Below, piece by piece: positions 18,017 through 28,805 of a DNA stretch of 64,000 nt. Below the pieces are notes generated by a model. It worked only from the letters and a program-made list of their open reading frames with translations. It was not told where the DNA came from and did no database searches. Both the position numbers and the translations under genes were made by a program. How positions within the stretch are numbered: the first letter of the stretch is position 1; every line of letters begins with the position of its first letter. Source of the stretch: Xanthomonas nasturtii (GTDB lineage: Bacteria; Pseudomonadota; Gammaproteobacteria; Xanthomonadales; Xanthomonadaceae); contig NZ_LYMI01000056.1 in NCBI RefSeq assembly GCF_001660815.1, positions 114,568 through 178,567 on the forward strand. Direction: 5' to 3'.

Positions 18017-21000
18017 ATGAGCGCTATCGATACCGACCTTGCCAACACCTTGCGCGAGCGCCGCCGTGCCGTGGATGGCGCGATGAGCCGCGACCGTGGC
18101 CGTTTGCTGGGCCTATGGTCGCGCTGGCAGGGCAAGCCGGGCAACCCGCAGGTGCGCGACGCGTTCGAGCAGGCCCTGGCGGCATCGCTGGCGCAGCGGC
18201 AGGCGCGTGCCGAACAGCAGCCCACCATCACGCTGGACAACCAGCTGCCGATCGCGCGCGAGGCCGAGCGCATCATCGCGCTGATCCGCGACCACCAGGT
18301 TGTCGTGATCGCCGGCGAAACCGGCTCGGGCAAGACCACCCAGCTGCCCAAGTTGTGTCTGGCGGCCGGGCGCGGTGCCGCCGGCATGATCGGCTGCACC
18401 CAGCCGCGCCGGATCGCCGCACGTGCGGTGGCCGCGCGCGTGGCCGAGGAGTTGAAGACCCCGTTGGGCACCACGGTGGGCTTCCAGGTGCGCTTCACTG
18501 ATCGCGTGAGCGAGCAGTCGCGCATCAAGTTCATGACCGACGGCATCCTGCTGGCCGAAATCGCCAGCGACCGTTGGCTCTCGTCTTACGACACCATCAT
18601 CGTGGACGAGGCGCACGAGCGCAGCCTCAACATCGATTTCCTGCTGGGCTATCTCAAGCAATTGCTGAGCAAGCGCCCCGACCTGAAGCTGATCGTCACC
18701 TCGGCCACCATCGATACCGAGCGCTTCGCGCAGCATTTCGACAATGCGCCGGTGATCAATGTGGAAGGCCGCACCTTTCCGGTGGAAGTGCGCTACCGCC
18801 CGCTCGAAGGCGATATGGGCGAAAGCGGTGACGGAGAGCACAGTAACGGGCGCGAGGGCGAGCGCACTGTCAACGATGCGATCGTGGCGGCCATCGATGA
18901 AATCACCCGCATCGACCCGCGTGGCGATGTCCTGATGTTCCTGCCGGGCGAGCGCGAGATCCGCGATGCGCACCAGTCGCTGGAACGGCGCAAATACCGC
19001 GAAACCGAAGTGGTGCCGCTGTACGCGCGGCTGTCGGCGGCCGATCAGGACCGTGTGTTCAATCCCGGCCCGCGCCGACGCCTGGTGCTGGCCACCAACG
19101 TGGCCGAAACCTCGCTGACGGTGCCGCGCATCCGCTATGTGGTGGACCCGGGATTTGCGCGCGTCAAACGCTACAGCCCACGTCAGAAGCTGGACCGCCT
19201 GCATATCGAGCCGATCTCGCAGGCCAGCGCCAACCAGCGCATGGGCCGCTGCGGACGCATTGCCGAGGGCATCTGCTACCGGCTGTATGCCGAAGCCGAT
19301 TTCGCCGCGCGCCCGGCATTTACCGATCCGGAAATTCGACGTTCGTCGTTGTCCGGCGTGATTTTGCGCATGCTGCAGCTGGGACTGGGGCGGATCGAAG
19401 ACTTTCCGTTTCTGGAAGCGCCGGACGAACGTGCGGTGGCCGATGGCTGGCAGCAGTTGCTGGAACTCGGCGCGATCGATGCCGAACGCCGTCTGACCGC
19501 CACCGGCCGCCAGATGGCGCGCCTGCCGGTGGACGTCAAGCTGGCACGCATGCTGGTGGCCGCGCAGCAGCACGGTTGCCTGCGCGAGATGATCATCATT
19601 GCGTCCTTCCTGGGCATCCAGGACCCGCGCGAGCGCCCGCCCGAAGCGCGCGAGGCCGCCGATAATGCACATGCGCTGTTTGCCGATGGGCGTTCGGAAT
19701 TCGTCGGCATCCTGCGTCTGTGGGACGCGTACCGACAGGTGCATGAAGATCTCACCCAATCCAAGTTACGCGACTGGTGCAACCGGCATTTTCTCGGCTT
19801 TTTGCGCATGCGCGAGTGGCGCGAGCTGCATCGTCAGTTGCGGCTGCTCTGCGAGGAGCTCGGCTGGAACGAGGAGCCGGCCAATGTGATGCTTGCGCCG
19901 CTGCTGGCCGGTGCCAGCGCGCCTGCCCGTGAGGACGGCCACAACGCCAACCGGCCCACGCGCGGGCAGTTGCATCGTGCTGCGCGCCTGGCGCGCGAAG
20001 GCAAGCCGGATCCCAACGCAGCGCCTGCGCAACGCGTCCCTGCAGCTGCGAACAAACAGCCCGACCCGGCCGAGGCATCTGCACGGACCAGCGAGCGCGA
20101 ACGTGCGGCGGCATATCAATCGCTGCATCGTGCGCTGCTGGCAGGCCTGCCGACGCAGATCGGGCATCGCACCGAAAAGGGCGATTATCTGGCGGCCCGG
20201 CAACGTCGCTTCGTGCCGTTTCCGGGTTCTGCGCTGGCGCGCAAGCCGCCGCCGTGGATCCTGGCTGCCACGCTGCTGGACACGCAAAAGGTCTGGGGCA
20301 TGACCAACGCGGCGATCGAGCCGGACTGGGCCATCGCCGAACTGGGGCACCTGCTTGCGCGAAAGCACTTCGATGCGCATTGGTCGCGTGCGCAGGGGCA
20401 GGTGGTCGCCTCCGAGCAGATCAGTCTGTTCGGGCTGGTGCTGGAGCCGAAGAAGCCGGTGCATTACGGCAAGATCGACCCGGCCGCCGCGCACGACCTG
20501 TTCGTGCGCCAGGGCCTGGTGACCGGCGAGATCAACACGCGCGCGGCCTTCGTGGCCGATAACCTCAAGGTGCTGGAGCAGGCGCGCGAAGAAGAGGCCA
20601 AGCTGCGGCGTGCCGGCATCGTGGCCGACGAAGGCTGGCAGGCGCGCTGGTATCTGGATCGCATTCCGGCCGAGTTGCATTCGGCCAGTGGGCTGGACGC
20701 GTGGTGGAAGACCTTGCCGCCCGACAAACGCCGCAGCCTGCATTGGAGCTTGAACGATCTGCTGCCCGGCGAAGGCAGCGAGGCCGATCGCTTTCCGAAG
20801 TACTTCCCGCTCGGCGATGCGCGGCTGCCGCTGCACTACCGCTTCGAGCCCGGTGCCATCGATGACGGCGTCACCCTGGATGTGCCGTTGCACCTGCTCA
20901 ACGCGCTGGATCCGGCCCGCCTGTCGTGGCTGGCGCCGGGCTTCGTTGCCGACAAGGCGTCCGCATTGATTCGCAGCCTGCCCAAGGCGCAGCGCCGCAA

Positions 21001-22138
21001 CTATGTGCCGGCGCCGGACTTCGGGCGTGCGTTCTACGAGGCCTACAGCGTTGCTTCGGCCGACGATATCCGCGGCGAGCTGGCGCGCTTTTTGACCAAG
21101 GCCACCGGCACGCAAGTGGCAGCGCTGGATTTCGATGACGACGCACTGGACACCCATCTGCTGATGAATCTGCGCCTGCGCGACGACGACGGCAAGGTGC
21201 TGGCCGAGTCGCGCGACCTGGACGGGCTGCGTGCGCGCTTCGGCGAACGTGCCGGCCAGGCGTTTGCCGCGCGTGCCGGGCGTGCGCTGGCTGCCGAAGG
21301 CCTGCGCGATTTTCCGAGCACGCCGATTCCCGAGCAGGTGGCAGGCGAGGCCGGTGTGCCGGCGTACCCGGCGCTGGTGGATCAGGGCGATAACGCAGCG
21401 CTGCGTATTTTCGCCGACCGCAACGAGGCGGCGCGTGCGCATCCGCGCGGCGTGCGCCGCCTGCTGGGAATCGCGTTGGCCGACAAGATCAAGCAGGCGC
21501 GCAAGCAACTGCCGGTGTCGCCCAAGACCGGGCTGCTGTATGCGTCAATCGAATCGCAGGAACGCCTGCGCGGCGATCTGGTCGATGCCGCGCTCAATGC
21601 GGTGCTGGCCGATGGCTTGGGCGCCATTCGCGACCCCGGCGCGTTTGCGCAGCGCCGCGACGATGCGATCAAGCGGCTGTTCGGCGAAGCGATGGAACGC
21701 TTGAAGCTGGCCGAAAGTATTCTGGGCGCGGTGGCCGAACTCAAGCCGTTACTGGAAGCGCCGTTGATGGGCTGGGCACGTGGCAATCTGGACGATATGG
21801 AACAGCAACTGCGCGCGCTGGTGCATGCCGGCTTCCTGCGCGACACGCCGGCCGAAGCGTTGGCCAATTATCCGCGCTACCTCAAGGCGATGATCCTGCG
21901 CACCGAACGTGCCAAGCGCGATCCTGCACGCGACCAGGCCCGCATGCTCGAGCTCAAGCCCTTCGTGGATGCGCTGGATGACGCGGCCGCGCGCGGTTTG
22001 CGGCAGCGCGAGGAATGGCAATCGCTGCGCTGGGATCTGGAAGAGCTGCGCGTGTCGGTGTTTGCGCAGGAGTTGGGTGCCAAGTCGGGTGTGTCTGCGA
22101 AGAAATTGTCGCAGCGCGTCGCAGCGCTGCGGAGCTGA
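18017..22138 (+). CDS. hrpA: HrpA, DEAH-box ATP-dependent RNA helicase
   Basis: A protein of 1373 residues, close to the family norm of about 1300. Walker A is GETGSGKTTQ near residue 100, and the DEAH box is VDEAHERSLN near 197. Further motifs are TSATIDTERFA and QRMGRCGR. The helicase-associated domains and a long C-terminal region follow (DUF3418 type; EPKKPVHYGKIDPAAAHDLF, ending near KLSQRVAALRS). In E. coli HrpA acts on stalled ribosomes and on mRNA processing. The reading is uninterrupted. Confidence 0.95.
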   Translation: MSAIDTDLANTLRERRRAVDGAMSRDRGRLLGLWSRWQGKPGNPQVRDAFEQALAASLAQRQARAEQQPTITLDNQLPIAREAERIIALIRDHQVVVIAGETGSGKTTQLPKLCLAAGRGAAGMIGCTQPRRIAARAVAARVAEELKTPLGTTVGFQVRFTDRVSEQSRIKFMTDGILLAEIASDRWLSSYDTIIVDEAHERSLNIDFLLGYLKQLLSKRPDLKLIVTSATIDTERFAQHFDNAPVINVEGRTFPVEVRYRPLEGDMGESGDGEHSNGREGERTVNDAIVAAIDEITRIDPRGDVLMFLPGEREIRDAHQSLERRKYRETEVVPLYARLSAADQDRVFNPGPRRRLVLATNVAETSLTVPRIRYVVDPGFARVKRYSPRQKLDRLHIEPISQASANQRMGRCGRIAEGICYRLYAEADFAARPAFTDPEIRRSSLSGVILRMLQLGLGRIEDFPFLEAPDERAVADGWQQLLELGAIDAERRLTATGRQMARLPVDVKLARMLVAAQQHGCLREMIIIASFLGIQDPRERPPEAREAADNAHALFADGRSEFVGILRLWDAYRQVHEDLTQSKLRDWCNRHFLGFLRMREWRELHRQLRLLCEELGWNEEPANVMLAPLLAGASAPAREDGHNANRPTRGQLHRAARLAREGKPDPNAAPAQRVPAAANKQPDPAEASARTSERERAAAYQSLHRALLAGLPTQIGHRTEKGDYLAARQRRFVPFPGSALARKPPPWILAATLLDTQKVWGMTNAAIEPDWAIAELGHLLARKHFDAHWSRAQGQVVASEQISLFGLVLEPKKPVHYGKIDPAAAHDLFVRQGLVTGEINTRAAFVADNLKVLEQAREEEAKLRRAGIVADEGWQARWYLDRIPAELHSASGLDAWWKTLPPDKRRSLHWSLNDLLPGEGSEADRFPKYFPLGDARLPLHYRFEPGAIDDGVTLDVPLHLLNALDPARLSWLAPGFVADKASALIRSLPKAQRRNYVPAPDFGRAFYEAYSVASADDIRGELARFLTKATGTQVAALDFDDDALDTHLLMNLRLRDDDGKVLAESRDLDGLRARFGERAGQAFAARAGRALAAEGLRDFPSTPIPEQVAGEAGVPAYPALVDQGDNAALRIFADRNEAARAHPRGVRRLLGIALADKIKQARKQLPVSPKTGLLYASIESQERLRGDLVDAALNAVLADGLGAIRDPGAFAQRRDDAIKRLFGEAMERLKLAESILGAVAELKPLLEAPLMGWARGNLDDMEQQLRALVHAGFLRDTPAEALANYPRYLKAMILRTERAKRDPARDQARMLELKPFVDALDDAAARGLRQREEWQSLRWDLEELRVSVFAQELGAKSGVSAKKLSQRVAALRS

Positions 22139-22259
22139 GCTGCATCTGACGTGTGGCAGCGCCTCGCCCGTAGTCGGATGCACTCGCCGAATCAGGAACG
22201 CACCACGCGCACGCCGGCCGCTCCGATCGCATCGGGCGGTCGGCGCGGCTTGCAGTTCA

Positions 22260-23470
22260 CACGGCCGACACGTCGTCGCCGTGGTGTCGGCGGTGCCGTT
22301 GGCATAGGTGTAGTTGGCGGTCAGGCCGAAGCCGCTGTCGCCGAACGGTTGCTGGAAGGAGATGTTGAAGCCCTTCACCTTGCCGTCGCCGGCGTTGCGT
22401 GGCCGCTGGATGCTGTTGTCGCAGTAGCCATCCGCCGTGCAGCCAGTGCTGCCGAGCAATTGCGCCCAGCTCTGCGGCGCGATGTCGCCTAGCGCGTTGT
22501 ACTGGCGCTCCACGCTGGCGCTGGTATCGATGTAGTTGTCGATCTTCTTGTAGAACAGCGACCACGCCACCACCGCTTGCTGAGCGAAGGTGTACTCGGC
22601 AGAGAGATTGAGGTTCCAGGATTCGTACGGCGCCAGCTCTGCATTACCGCCACTGCCGGTCAAGGTGGTGGCGTTGAGGAAGGTGTGGTTGACCATCTGG
22701 TCGTACGGTGCCCAGGCGATGACCTTGGCCGCAGCGAAGCGAAACACCCAGTCATCGCTGGTGTCGTACGACAGCGCGTCGGTCCACGCGTTCTTCGTAA
22801 TGCTGCGCCGACACCGCAATGCCGAAGGTGTCGGCAGCGTTTTTCCAGCTGTAGAGCAGTGCTGCATTAGGGTTGCCCTGACTGGCCTGGTCGCTGTAGC
22901 TGTAGCCGATGGAGGCGGCCACCTCGCTGGCCTTCAGATCCAGCGGTTGCCGCGTGTGCATCAGCACGGTGCCGCCCAGGCTGCCCTCGGTGAGGCGCGC
23001 TTCGAACGATTTGAAGATTTCGGCACGGCCCAGGATTTGCGGAGCCAGCAGGGTGTAATCGAAGCCCGACTGGGCTGTTCGCCGTACAACCAGATCGCTT
23101 GCGCCACCGGGTGCCCGTCCAGAAACGACAGATTGAGGCAGGGGTCGGTGCCATCGATACTCACGTGCTCGCCTTGCCTGAAGCGCCTGTCCAGGGTGAC
23201 GCCAGGATTCTGCGAGAGGGCTTCGGCCATCTTGGTGCTGGGAAACTTGCCGATGTCTTCGGCGGTGATCGCCTCGGAAATGCCGGTGTTGTTGCGCTTG
23301 GTGTCGAGCGATTTTTCCAGGCTGGCACGGATGCCGACCACCTGGACGGGGTCCAGGTCGGTGGCTTGCGCGTCACCGCTGTCCTGGGCCTGCGCAGCGA
23401 ATGCCAGCGACAGGGCAATGGCGCTGGATAGCAGGGTCAGTCTGTAGTTCGTGATGTCTCTCCTCATCAC
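22260..23470 (-). pseudogene. Decayed TonB-dependent receptor
   Basis: The start is intact: signal peptide at MMRRDITNYRL... and an N-terminal plug with VVGIRASLEKSLDTKRN, EDIGKFPSTKMAEALSQ and SIDGTDPCLNLSFLDGHP. A frameshift at about 23075 moves the plug into another frame, where MHTRQPLDLKASEVAASIGY is found. A large internal deletion near 22800 then joins it to the late barrel (WAPYDQMVNHTFLNATTLTG, FGLTANYTYANGTADTT). The last strands are missing after about 22265. A full receptor would be about 900 residues. It probably served with the neighbouring glucokinase in sugar uptake. Confidence 0.85.
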
Positions 23471-23554
23471 GCACAGGGATGGACGGCGGGCGATTGCTCG
23501 CCGGATGCGGGGTCTTGCAGACGCGCGCTCGGGGTGAAGCGCGTGGTGGTTCGC

Positions 23555-24589
23555 TTACGACACGTCGGTGCGGTGTTGCAGATACCAATTGGCCGCGCCG
23601 AGCACGCCCAGTTGCCCGTGCTCGACCAACTTGACCGGGATGCGTTCGAGCACCGCGCGCATGTTGCCCTTGGCCAGGAAACGTTCGCCGAATGTGCTGC
23701 CGAGCAGAAACTGGCCGATCGTGGGCAAGATGCCGCCAGCCAGATAGATGCCGCCGGCGGCGCCGTAGGCCAGCGCCATGTCGCCGACCGCACTGCCCAG
23801 CAAGCCGCAGAACAGCTGCAGGCATTCGCGCGCGCGCGCGTCGTCTTCATGCAGCGCGGCGTGGGTGATTGCAGCGGGCAGACGATGGCGCGGCGTTGCA
23901 GCGTGCAGCTCGCAGACGGCATTGTAGAGGTGCAGCAGGCCCGGCCCGGAGAGCACGTGCTCGAGCGGCAGATACTGCCGGCCACGCAACAGGATCTGCA
24001 GCAGTGAATGCTCGTGCTCGTGCGTGCTGGCCAGCGCGACCTGGCCGGCCTCGGTGGCCAGCACGATCGCGCGTGGGTTTGCATCGATCCACACCGCCGC
24101 CCCCAAGCCGGTGCCGGGGCCGACCACCAGAATCGGCCCGCTGGCACGCGCATGGCGCGGGGTCGGGCCGCTCAGTTGCAGCACGGCGCGTTGGTCCATC
24201 TGCGGCGCGGCATAGGCGACTGCTTCGAAGTCGTTGACCAGGTGCACGTTGCGCACCGCCAGCGCGGCGCCGATGCGGCTGGGCGAGAGCGTCCACGGCA
24301 GGTTGTTGCTGATGAAGCTGCCGTCGTCCAGCGCCACACCGGCACTGGCGATCACCACTGCATCGATGCCGTGTACCTGCTGCAGAAAGTCGGCGAGGAT
24401 GGCTTCCAGGCTGGCGTGCTCGGCGCACCGGTAGGTGCGGTAATGCGATAGCTCCAAGCCTGCATTGCTTGCCTGCAGCATGTGACCGACACGCACATGC
24501 GTACCGCCGACATCGGCGGCGATGAAGCTGGTGGCAGTGGGAGCAGCAGGCGAGGCAGAGGCGTAAGCGGAACGCGAAGTCGCAGCCAC
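23555..24589 (-). CDS. glk: Glucokinase
   Basis: A protein of 344 residues. The GTG at 24589 was chosen because AAGGA lies six bases upstream; a TTG two codons earlier is too close to it. The phosphate motif is AADVGGTHVRVG, the glucose-binding region is ISNNLPWTLS, the catalytic Asp is in LVNDFEAVAYA, and GPGTGLGAA completes the nucleotide site. This is the bacterial Glk family. It phosphorylates glucose in the cytoplasm and lies 84 bp before the decayed receptor on the same strand, probably once one operon. Confidence 0.92.
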   Translation of the reverse strand: MAATSRSAYASASPAAPTATSFIAADVGGTHVRVGHMLQASNAGLELSHYRTYRCAEHASLEAILADFLQQVHGIDAVVIASAGVALDDGSFISNNLPWTLSPSRIGAALAVRNVHLVNDFEAVAYAAPQMDQRAVLQLSGPTPRHARASGPILVVGPGTGLGAAVWIDANPRAIVLATEAGQVALASTHEHEHSLLQILLRGRQYLPLEHVLSGPGLLHLYNAVCELHAATPRHRLPAAITHAALHEDDARARECLQLFCGLLGSAVGDMALAYGAAGGIYLAGGILPTIGQFLLGSTFGERFLAKGNMRAVLERIPVKLVEHGQLGVLGAANWYLQHRTDVS

Positions 24590-24885
24590 ATTCAATCCTT
24601 TGGTCTGTCTGATCGGCCGATGCCGTCAGCGCGTACGGGCCTGTGTAGGAGCTGCTGACAACGATGTCAATGGATCAGTTAGGTTGGATCGATCTTGCTG
24701 GCGTACTCAAGCGCCAAACGTGCCGCCTGGCATTGTCTATGCGGCCTTCGTTGCGAAAAACGGACATGCGTCCAGTTTGATCACCAGCTGACGTCCAAAG
24801 CGGACCCTGCAATCGATGCATCGCTATAGGCCGAGCGCGGCACGCTCCAGTCAGCCACGTCATGAATGGAGGTGTGACGACCGCT

Positions 24886-26397
24886 TCAGCGCGCAGCAGC
24901 GCCATTTGCAGTGCCAGGCAAGGTGCTGCAGGCCGCGTCGTCGGTGGGCGGTGCCTGCGTGGGGTAGCGCTGCTTGCCCAGCACGTAGGTCTGGCTGGTG
25001 GCAACGAATCCATCCGCATAGGTCGCTTCAACGAAATACGCGCTCCAGCCGGCCTGCGCAACCTGCACCGGCACCGAGACCGTGCTGCTGCCGTTGAGCG
25101 TGATCGGCGTGGCGCTGTAGCGAATGCCGCAGGCATAGCGGAAGTCGCGTGCCCTTGGATTGTTGGCGCTCCATAGCTGCAAGTGCGTCGGGCGTTCGGA
25201 GGAGCGGAAGCGAATCTGCGGCGCCTCGCCCATCCGCAAGGCATCGCTCACCTTCGGTAGCGGACGCTGCTGCTGCAGGCGCGTGATAAACGGCGCCAGC
25301 GTGTCGACGATGGAGGCGCGGATGTTGTGCGCACTGTTGGGCAGCACGCGCAGCGCCTTGCTGCCGGGCAGCGCATTGTAGAAAAATTGGGTGTTGTCCG
25401 GCAGGAAGAAGTCGTCGCCGCTGGCGTTGACGATGTACTTGGGAACTGCCAGCCGCTTGCGGTACGGCGTGTGCAAATAGCTCAGCGGATCCTGCAGCTG
25501 TACCAATTGCGCGAAGGCCGGCGTCTGCAGTTGCGAGGTGATTCCCTGCTTTGCATAGGCGTTGAAGGCAATCGGCCAGTTGCCGCCATAGGTACGGGAC
25601 ATATGCTCCAACACCGCGGGCATGTTGAGGATGTCGATCACCAACGGCACCACCGCGTCCACGCGCTGGTCGGCGATGGTGGCGTGCCAGCTGGCCCAGC
25701 CGCGTTTGGAGGCGCCGGCAAGCACGAAGCGATGGATCCGTAACGGTGCCAGTTCGCGCTCGGCCAGGCTCATGGTGCGTGCAATCGCCGCCGCCATTGG
25801 CACGTGCAACGGCATGGTCTTGCGCTGCTGCGGCGCCTGCAGGAACAGCGACCAGCTATAGGCCACGCTGTCGTCTTCGCGCCGTGGGCTGGCATCGCCC
25901 TGATACCTCAGCGCCTGGTTGGGAATATCGCTGAGCGCAATCACCACGGTGCGGGTGCGTTGCGCCAGTGTTGCCAGCGCCTCGGGCTGCAGCTCATTGG
26001 CCAGCTGCGCCGCGCTGCCAGCCCCGGGATGACGCGTGCCGTTGGTTGAGATCAACACTGCGCGCGTGGGCAAGGCGTCCTTCGGCACGTAGATCGCCAC
26101 ATCGTGCTGCCAGCGTGCCGGCGTGACCAGTCCTTCGGGCGACCAGTCTTGCGAGGTCAGCAGGTAATCGCGCCGCTCGACACCGGCAACGCTGCTGGTG
26201 GCAACGCGCGTGTAGAGCAGCGGTTGTTGTTCGATCGCATCGTGATAACACACCAACGCCTGGCCGAAGCCGCCCTCGGGTGCATGCGCGCAGCGCTCCG
26301 CTGGCGAAGCCGTGGTGGTGACCGCAGCCGCAGCGGCGCCGCTAAACAGAAACAGCGAGGCGACCAGGGCGACGCTGCAACGGGTGATCGAGCGCAT
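24886..26397 (-). CDS. PhoPQ-activated pathogenicity-related (PqaA-like) protein
   Basis: A protein of 503 residues starting at the ATG at 26397, with TGGAG ahead and a signal peptide (SVALVASLFLFSGAAAAA). The sequence has an alpha/beta-hydrolase look: FVLAGASKRGWASW resembles a nucleophile elbow, and VVPLVIDILNMPAVLEHMSR and IVNASGDDFFLPDNTQFF are hallmarks of the PhoPQ-activated PqaA family. The C-terminal part is beta-rich. Likely periplasmic; the substrate is unknown. In Salmonella the family is linked to antimicrobial-peptide resistance. Confidence 0.85.
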   Translation of the reverse strand: MRSITRCSVALVASLFLFSGAAAAAVTTTASPAERCAHAPEGGFGQALVCYHDAIEQQPLLYTRVATSSVAGVERRDYLLTSQDWSPEGLVTPARWQHDVAIYVPKDALPTRAVLISTNGTRHPGAGSAAQLANELQPEALATLAQRTRTVVIALSDIPNQALRYQGDASPRREDDSVAYSWSLFLQAPQQRKTMPLHVPMAAAIARTMSLAERELAPLRIHRFVLAGASKRGWASWHATIADQRVDAVVPLVIDILNMPAVLEHMSRTYGGNWPIAFNAYAKQGITSQLQTPAFAQLVQLQDPLSYLHTPYRKRLAVPKYIVNASGDDFFLPDNTQFFYNALPGSKALRVLPNSAHNIRASIVDTLAPFITRLQQQRPLPKVSDALRMGEAPQIRFRSSERPTHLQLWSANNPRARDFRYACGIRYSATPITLNGSSTVSVPVQVAQAGWSAYFVEATYADGFVATSQTYVLGKQRYPTQAPPTDDAACSTLPGTANGAAAR

Positions 26398-26837
26398 GCA
26401 CGTTCTCCAGGTGGCGTTTTTCTGCCAGTGTTTGCTGCAAGCCAATCGGTGCCGGAGGCGACGCGGCCAGCAGTCGCGTCAGGCGGGTGTGGATGGCACA
26501 GCTTGAACGGGAGTGTACGCGTGGTATCTATCGCGACCGGGTACACCACCTATCGCTGCCGAACAGGGTGCGTGTGTGCGTTGCTGACTGCGATGATCCG
26601 GTGCGCCGCGTCCGTGTGCCGAGCGTGGCGTGTGTGCGACTACACCACGCACGTCTGCGGCACCCCCGCCGGGGATCAGCGTTACCTCTTTCATGCACTG
26701 TATTGCAGCGAGCGAGAATCCAGCGGCCGCAGTTGCAATGTCGCGGGCGCAACGCGCAGCGGCCGGATTTGCGTGCTGCGCTCTGGTTGCAAGCGCGGCG
26801 ACCGCCATGGGCAGCCGCGCAGCGCTGGTTGGTGCGC
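26398..26837. other. Intergenic, no gene recognised
   Basis: About 440 bp between the PqaA-like gene and the small exported protein. Frames across it have no signal, domain or good ribosome site. It should contain the PqaA-like promoter, but no site could be assigned. Confidence 0.45.
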
Positions 26838-27359
26838 TTACTTGATCCGCCGCACCTTGGCCGGGGTGTTGTAGCCTTCGATCTGCAGATACCACACGCC
26901 GACCAGGCCCGGTTTGATCTTGACCTTGGGCGCATCCTTACGCACACCGGCCAGGCTGGCCGCATCGGTTTGCTCCCAGTCCTGACCGTTGGCCAGCGTG
27001 TAGACGCGACCTTTCGAAAAGCCCCTGAACTCGCCAACAATCGTGCTCTCGATCGGCTCCTTGCTGCCGAAGTCGAAGAAGCCGCGGTTCTTGACGATGA
27101 CTTCCTGGCGGCCGGCTTCCTTGGCCTGCTCGACCACCACCGCGGCCTCCTTGGCGACCTTGCCCTGCAGCCAATCGTTGAGGGCGGCCAGTTCGTTGGC
27201 ATCGAGCTTGTCCAGGCCGGCGGCCTTGAACTGTTCGGCACTCATCTGCGACTGCAGATCGCCTTGCACGGCGCGTTGCGCCAGGGCGGGGGCGGCATGC
27301 AACGCCAGGGTCAGGCAAACCAGCAGGGGAATGCGGCGCGCGAGCGACATGGAAGCCAT
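26838..27359 (-). CDS. Small exported protein of unknown function
   Basis: A protein of 173 residues (170 if the ATG at 27350 is used). A signal peptide ends ALA at about residue 27. A helical segment follows (SAEQFKAAGLDKLDANELAA, containing a LNDWLQ motif). The C-terminal half is probably beta-structured (IVKNRGFFDFGSKEPIESTI, GRVYTLANGQDWEQ). The same strand carries pqqE 52 bp upstream, but there is no known PQQ role. Similar proteins are widespread in xanthomonads without assigned function. Confidence 0.75.
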   Translation of the reverse strand: MASMSLARRIPLLVCLTLALHAAPALAQRAVQGDLQSQMSAEQFKAAGLDKLDANELAALNDWLQGKVAKEAAVVVEQAKEAGRQEVIVKNRGFFDFGSKEPIESTIVGEFRGFSKGRVYTLANGQDWEQTDAASLAGVRKDAPKVKIKPGLVGVWYLQIEGYNTPAKVRRIK

Positions 27360-27411
27360 CCAAGGAAGAAGAGAGGGCTAGTGTAGACGCTGTTGTGCCG
27401 GCCGACGCCGC

Positions 27412-28530
27412 TTATTCCAGCGTGTCCGCGGTGGCTGGTGCCGAGCGGGCCGGGCGGCGGTAAATGAACTCCGGTGCCGGCGATGCGGCCTCACGTTCGG
27501 CAGTTGCGCGCACCTGCCCATGTGCGGGCGAACGTTCGCAGACCGGGTCCAGCGTGGCGGCATCGCCGCTGAGTGCCAGTGCCTGGCAGCGACAGCCGCC
27601 CCAGTCGATCTCGCGCTTGGGGCAGCCCTGGCAGACTTCGGGCATCCAGGCAGTGCCACGGAAGCGCACGAAGGCCTCGCCGTTGTTCCAGATATCGGCC
27701 AGCGAGCGCTCGCGCAGATTGTCAAAGCGCATGCCCTCGATGGTTTCGGCCGCATGGCAAGGCAGCACGTCGCCGCGCGGAGAAATATTGACGAAGCGCT
27801 GCCCCCAGCCGCCCATGCAGGGCTTGGGCTGGCGCGCGTAGTAATCGGGGGTGACGAAGTCGATCGCCAGGCGATCGCCGAGCTCGCGGCGTGCGGTCTC
27901 CACTGCCTCGATGGTGGCCATCAGCTGCGCGCGGCTGGGCATCAGCGCCGCGCGATTGCGCAGGCCCCAGCCGTAGTACTGGGTATGTGCCACTTCGATG
28001 CGCTCGGCCTGCCATTCCAGCGCCAGCGCGATCATGCCGGGCACGCGCTCGGCGTTATGGCGGTGCAGCACCGCGTTGAGCGTCAGCGGCAGGCCGCGCG
28101 CGCGTACGGCTGCGGCGAATTCGCGCTTCTTCGACAGGCTATTGCGGTAGCCGGCGATGCGATCGGCGCCGGCCGGGTCGACGTCCTGCACGCTCAGCTG
28201 CACATGTTCCAGCCCGGCAGCCTGCAGGTGGTCCAGCATCGGCTCGCCGCCAGCGACACCGGAGGTAATCAAATTGCTGTACAGCCCCAGCGCGCGCGCA
28301 TGCGCCACCAGCTCGGGCAGGTCCTTGCGCAGCATCGGCTCGCCGCCGGAAAAATGCGCCTGCAGTACACCCATGTCGGCCGCTTGCCGCAGCAACGAGC
28401 GCCAGCCGGCGGTGTCCATTTCCTCGCGCAGGGCGGCCAGTGCGATGGGGTTGGAGCAATACGGGCAGGCCAGCGGGCAACGGTGGGTCAGCTCCAGCAA
28501 CACCGACAGCGGTGGCGGTGCAATGTTCAT
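27412..28530 (-). CDS. pqqE: PqqE, radical-SAM enzyme of PQQ synthesis
   Basis: A protein of 372 residues. The radical-SAM cluster motif is CPLACPYC near residue 18, with [13 protein letters not shown] typical of the fold. The C-terminal auxiliary-cluster cysteines include [22 protein letters not shown] and the final CERSP. PqqE forms the carbon-carbon link between Glu and Tyr of PqqA, with PqqD as chaperone. Its ATG at 28530 overlaps the pqqD stop in ATGA, so the two are translationally coupled. Confidence 0.96.
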   Translation of the reverse strand: MNIAPPPLSVLLELTHRCPLACPYCSNPIALAALREEMDTAGWRSLLRQAADMGVLQAHFSGGEPMLRKDLPELVAHARALGLYSNLITSGVAGGEPMLDHLQAAGLEHVQLSVQDVDPAGADRIAGYRNSLSKKREFAAAVRARGLPLTLNAVLHRHNAERVPGMIALALEWQAERIEVAHTQYYGWGLRNRAALMPSRAQLMATIEAVETARRELGDRLAIDFVTPDYYARQPKPCMGGWGQRFVNISPRGDVLPCHAAETIEGMRFDNLRERSLADIWNNGEAFVRFRGTAWMPEVCQGCPKREIDWGGCRCQALALSGDAATLDPVCERSPAHGQVRATAEREAASPAPEFIYRRPARSAPATADTLE

Positions 28531-28805
28531 AGCCGCAGCAAACGCTTTTGATGCAGGGTGCCGGTGAGTTCGATCACATCCAGCTCGATATCCGCCGCAT
28601 CCGCATCGAATTCTGTGGCCAGCTCCTGCGCAATCTGCGCCAGCGAGCGCGTGCCATCAAAGCGTTGCGCCACCACCAAGGCGATCTCGTCCAGCTCGAC
28701 CACGCGCTCGGGCGCCAGCAGCACCCATTGGTCGCGTGCGCGGTCGTGTTGCAGGCGCACGCCTGCGCGCAGGGCCGGCTGGCTATCGCGGGTAATGCTG
28801 CTCAC
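28527..28805 (-). CDS. pqqD: PqqD, PqqA-binding chaperone
   Basis: A protein of 92 residues starting at a GTG at 28805, whose GTGA overlaps the pqqC stop. The frame is open farther upstream but there it merely shadows pqqC. Typical sequence includes [20 protein letters not shown] and [20 protein letters not shown]. PqqD presents the PqqA peptide to PqqE. Confidence 0.94.
   Translation of the reverse strand: MSSITRDSQPALRAGVRLQHDRARDQWVLLAPERVVELDEIALVVAQRFDGTRSLAQIAQELATEFDADAADIELDVIELTGTLHQKRLLRL

Noticed and set aside
26479..26895. Possible gene between the PqaA-like protein and the small exported protein
   Set aside because: Frames on both strands are Arg/Ala/Cys-rich with no good start, domain or membrane pattern.
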